A DNA stretch of 22,591 bases. Source: an uncultured Peptoniphilus sp. (GTDB lineage Bacteria > Bacillota > Clostridia > Tissierellales > Peptoniphilaceae). The notes below the pieces were generated by a model. That model was not told the DNA's origin and did not search any database. It saw only the letters and a list, made by a program, of their open reading frames with translations. Each line of letters begins with the position of its first letter. The first letter of the stretch is position 1. Where the stretch lies: positions 1-22,591 of the forward strand of contig CAMYEJ010000005.1 in NCBI GenBank assembly GCA_947254665.1. The letters run 5' to 3'. Below are positions 22,401-22,591 of the stretch, one piece after another. Made by a program: the position numbers and the translations under genes.

Positions 22401-22591
22401 GTTCAATACGCAAAGCAAATTTGTCTTTATCTAATTTATATGGTTTATCTAGATTTATGGTAAAAAATCCTTCGCTATCAAAAGAACCAGAGCTAACTTT
22501 TTCCCACTTATAAGTGTTCTTAGAAATATCTATAAAATTTCCATACTCAGAATTATTTTCTATTAGGTCTTCTTCTTGAGTTATATATAAA
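19057..22591 (-). CDS. Large repetitive surface protein with GA-like modules and C-terminal stalk domain (5' end beyond window)
   Basis: The frame is open from the right edge to a stop at 19057-19059, giving 1177 visible C-terminal residues; the TTG at 22413 is internal. From the N-terminal side there is a beta-rich region (to about base 21890, with LEPLTLTVKNNGNVSLNNLI resembling CARDB-type folds). Then come about 340 residues of two alternating helical repeats, then about 400 residues of eight GA-like three-helix modules. GA modules in Finegoldia PAB and protein G bind serum albumin. A lysine-rich linker precedes a copper-amine-oxidase-N-like stalk domain with FIENGRTMLPLRAIAESIG. No LPXTG sorting signal is present, so wall attachment, if any, would rely on the stalk domain. 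I infer a host-interacting adhesin; albumin binding itself is unproven. Signal peptide and start are not in the window. Confidence 0.85.
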   Translation of the reverse strand, partial: LYITQEEDLIENNSEYGNFIDISKNTYKWEKVSSGSFDSEGFFTINLDKPYKLDKDKFALRIELSGATMISLEETNPKPGKTFIFDRNFNIFKERENGNLYLSAITREVSNPSIEITGPEKPWETKEGYDIETLEPLTLTVKNNGNVSLNNLIISLDRACRENFTLINQGNLPDKLKKDGEVNVQIKPKEQITLENDDKIFNVTLSVGAKELEKHVTKDFKFKVTVNKEARAELNAQKTADAALKILEDKNGDVTGQQITDAETLVNKVTDPDKKQKFEGRLQAVKDAKAKKERLEKEALEAATQLVEKAETEKTQEAYNEANKKVEDLKPSEGKTKLEARLLDVDKYIQADNAIKALDAKKGNVTDGEIQAAQGKVNEVTNETNKQALNNKLDKVREAKADKEAQDTADKAIKVLEDKKGNVTDKEIQEAQTKVDKVKDLTAKQSLTSRLDNVRQAKADLETAEKEAIEAAKELVKKAEELQTEDAYNEAKQKVEVLKPSGAKTELEARLVDVDKLIKADKALDTLEKKNISEVTAKELTDAEALVNNVVKNEWKQELTNRLNDLKTKKLADDKRKAEEAKKLADTKEAAINKINGLNKLSETEKTDHIGKVNSSNKVEDVNTALLDAQKNNAKNIVAGLNKLKENEVTKANEDINKATDENAINEIVKAEQKLQTERQSLDEYKDQVRKKLDNLNNLTAEEKGIYNKEIDEAATKEVADTIVLDAQKDNAQKEIDKMNLLKPDEATNAKDAIQNAADENAIKAIVDAAQAKQNARQELEDYKNQEKAKVDKLGKLNQDEKDAYKARISGAETKEDVDSIVLDAQKDNAKKIIASLDKLIDSERTNADQDIQNATNVAKINEIVKVAEDLQNSRLSLEEAKIKGKEIVNQDNMKFLTPEEITTFIARIESATTPDKVKEVVNEATALNRSRDLEKILSDKREEAIKELDELKNLESSQIQMLKTKIANATSLDEIAQIMEEARNLDRTNKLRDDFTNYSLWNYIPAINSYETKINPTPLAKVADKKEKSKKVETKPYVYRYVIGKTKFSENQDGTKNEKELDVAPFIENGRTMLPLRAIAESIGIKVSWVDSTRTAIFTNGDLVAEIQIDGNKVVLSDGRIITLDAKPKIVKGRIVLPITNVSLIFGLTNGNTSDGEDHNIEWDSETQSVIIRVNK
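19630..20835 (-). repeat. Eight tandem GA-like three-helix modules in 98-residue pairs
   Basis: Modules of about 45-50 residues follow the pattern of Lys-rich helix 1, LxxLxxxEK turn, helix 2, and SIVLDAQ-type helix 3. They alternate between two subtypes, so the true unit is a pair. Equivalent EK/EE positions recur at 98, 98 and about 100 residues. Pair boundaries are roughly 20835-20542, 20541-20248, 20247-19954 and 19953-19630. The motif LDAQKDNA marks the joint inside two of the pairs, with the variant LDAQKNNA in another. The fourth pair is the most diverged. Confidence 0.75.
20869..21879 (-). repeat. Alternating helical repeats, order A-B-A-A-B-A
   Basis: Type A (about 55 residues) has the core DKAIKVLEDKKGNVTDKEI and a tail RLDNVRQAKA. 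Copies lie at about 21879-21724, 21543-21379, 21375-21208 and 21036-20869. Type B (about 55 residues) has EDAYNEAKQKVEVLKPS and LEARLVDVDKLI. Copies lie at about 21705-21544 and 21204-21037. The two B copies are close to identical in pattern, indicating duplication of a B-A block. Confidence 0.75.

Noticed and set aside
22411..22413. TTG at 22413 as the start of the surface protein
   Set aside because: The same frame stays open to the window edge with protein-like sequence (FTINLDKPYKLDKDKF), and there is no ribosome binding site or signal peptide at 22413.
22088..22513. A 141-codon plus-strand open frame near the right edge
   Set aside because: Antisense to the in-frame extension of the surface-protein gene, with no promoter or ribosome binding site and no recognisable domain.

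Overview
The window is chromosomal DNA from a low-GC, Gram-positive (Firmicutes-type) anaerobe. Evidence is the AT-rich spacers, strong GGAGG-type ribosome binding sites, TATAAT promoters with frequent TG extensions, AGA arginine codons, a Rex redox repressor, a single-domain malic enzyme paired with a class II fumarase, and surface proteins that end in copper-amine-oxidase-N-like stalk domains. The last trait, together with GA-like (albumin-binding type) repeats, suggests the Gram-positive anaerobic cocci (Peptoniphilus/Anaerococcus/Finegoldia group, Tissierellia). That placement is an inference from gene content, not a match.

Layout. 1-2760: rex (minus strand, cut by the left edge) diverges from an ABC-F ATPase, as in the Bacillus ydiF/rex neighbourhood. 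The spacer after the ABC-F gene holds a dense same-strand cluster of DnaA-box-like 9-mers. 2761-4310: a membrane protein of unknown function (minus), then a toxin-antitoxin pair joining a RelB/DinJ-type antitoxin to a Doc/Fic toxin. 4310-7370: msrB, a split chromate-type transporter pair, and a scar where a truncated proC abuts a frameshifted 3' remnant of an SLH surface-protein gene. 7480-9530: a GT4 glycosyltransferase overlapping a CpXC zinc-finger protein. 9530-12332 (minus): a four-gene operon of a membrane-anchored glucosaminidase, a DUF1275/YoaK membrane protein, an MTH1187-type thiamine-binding protein and a DacA-type D,D-carboxypeptidase. 12380-13830: a two-domain HEPN plus PD-(D/E)XK candidate nuclease translationally coupled to tadA. 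13819-14721 (minus): a lipoprotein. 14805-17400: malic enzyme and fumC, a two-gene operon converting fumarate to pyruvate. 17409-18970: a universal stress protein and a secreted stalk-domain protein. 19057-22591 (minus): the last 1177 residues of a very large repetitive surface protein whose start lies beyond the right edge.

Working together: the cell-wall genes (DacA, glucosaminidase, stalk-domain and repeat surface proteins, SLH remnant) form an envelope theme. Rex, malic enzyme and fumarase relate to anaerobic redox balance. Two modules look defence- or stress-related: the Doc pair and the HEPN/PD-(D/E)XK protein. The items most worth a second look are the DnaA-box cluster (2661-2720), the HEPN-nuclease/tadA pair, the mixed antitoxin-toxin pair, the proC/SLH chimera, and the modular repeat protein. 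No tRNA, rRNA, CRISPR array or insertion sequence was recognised.
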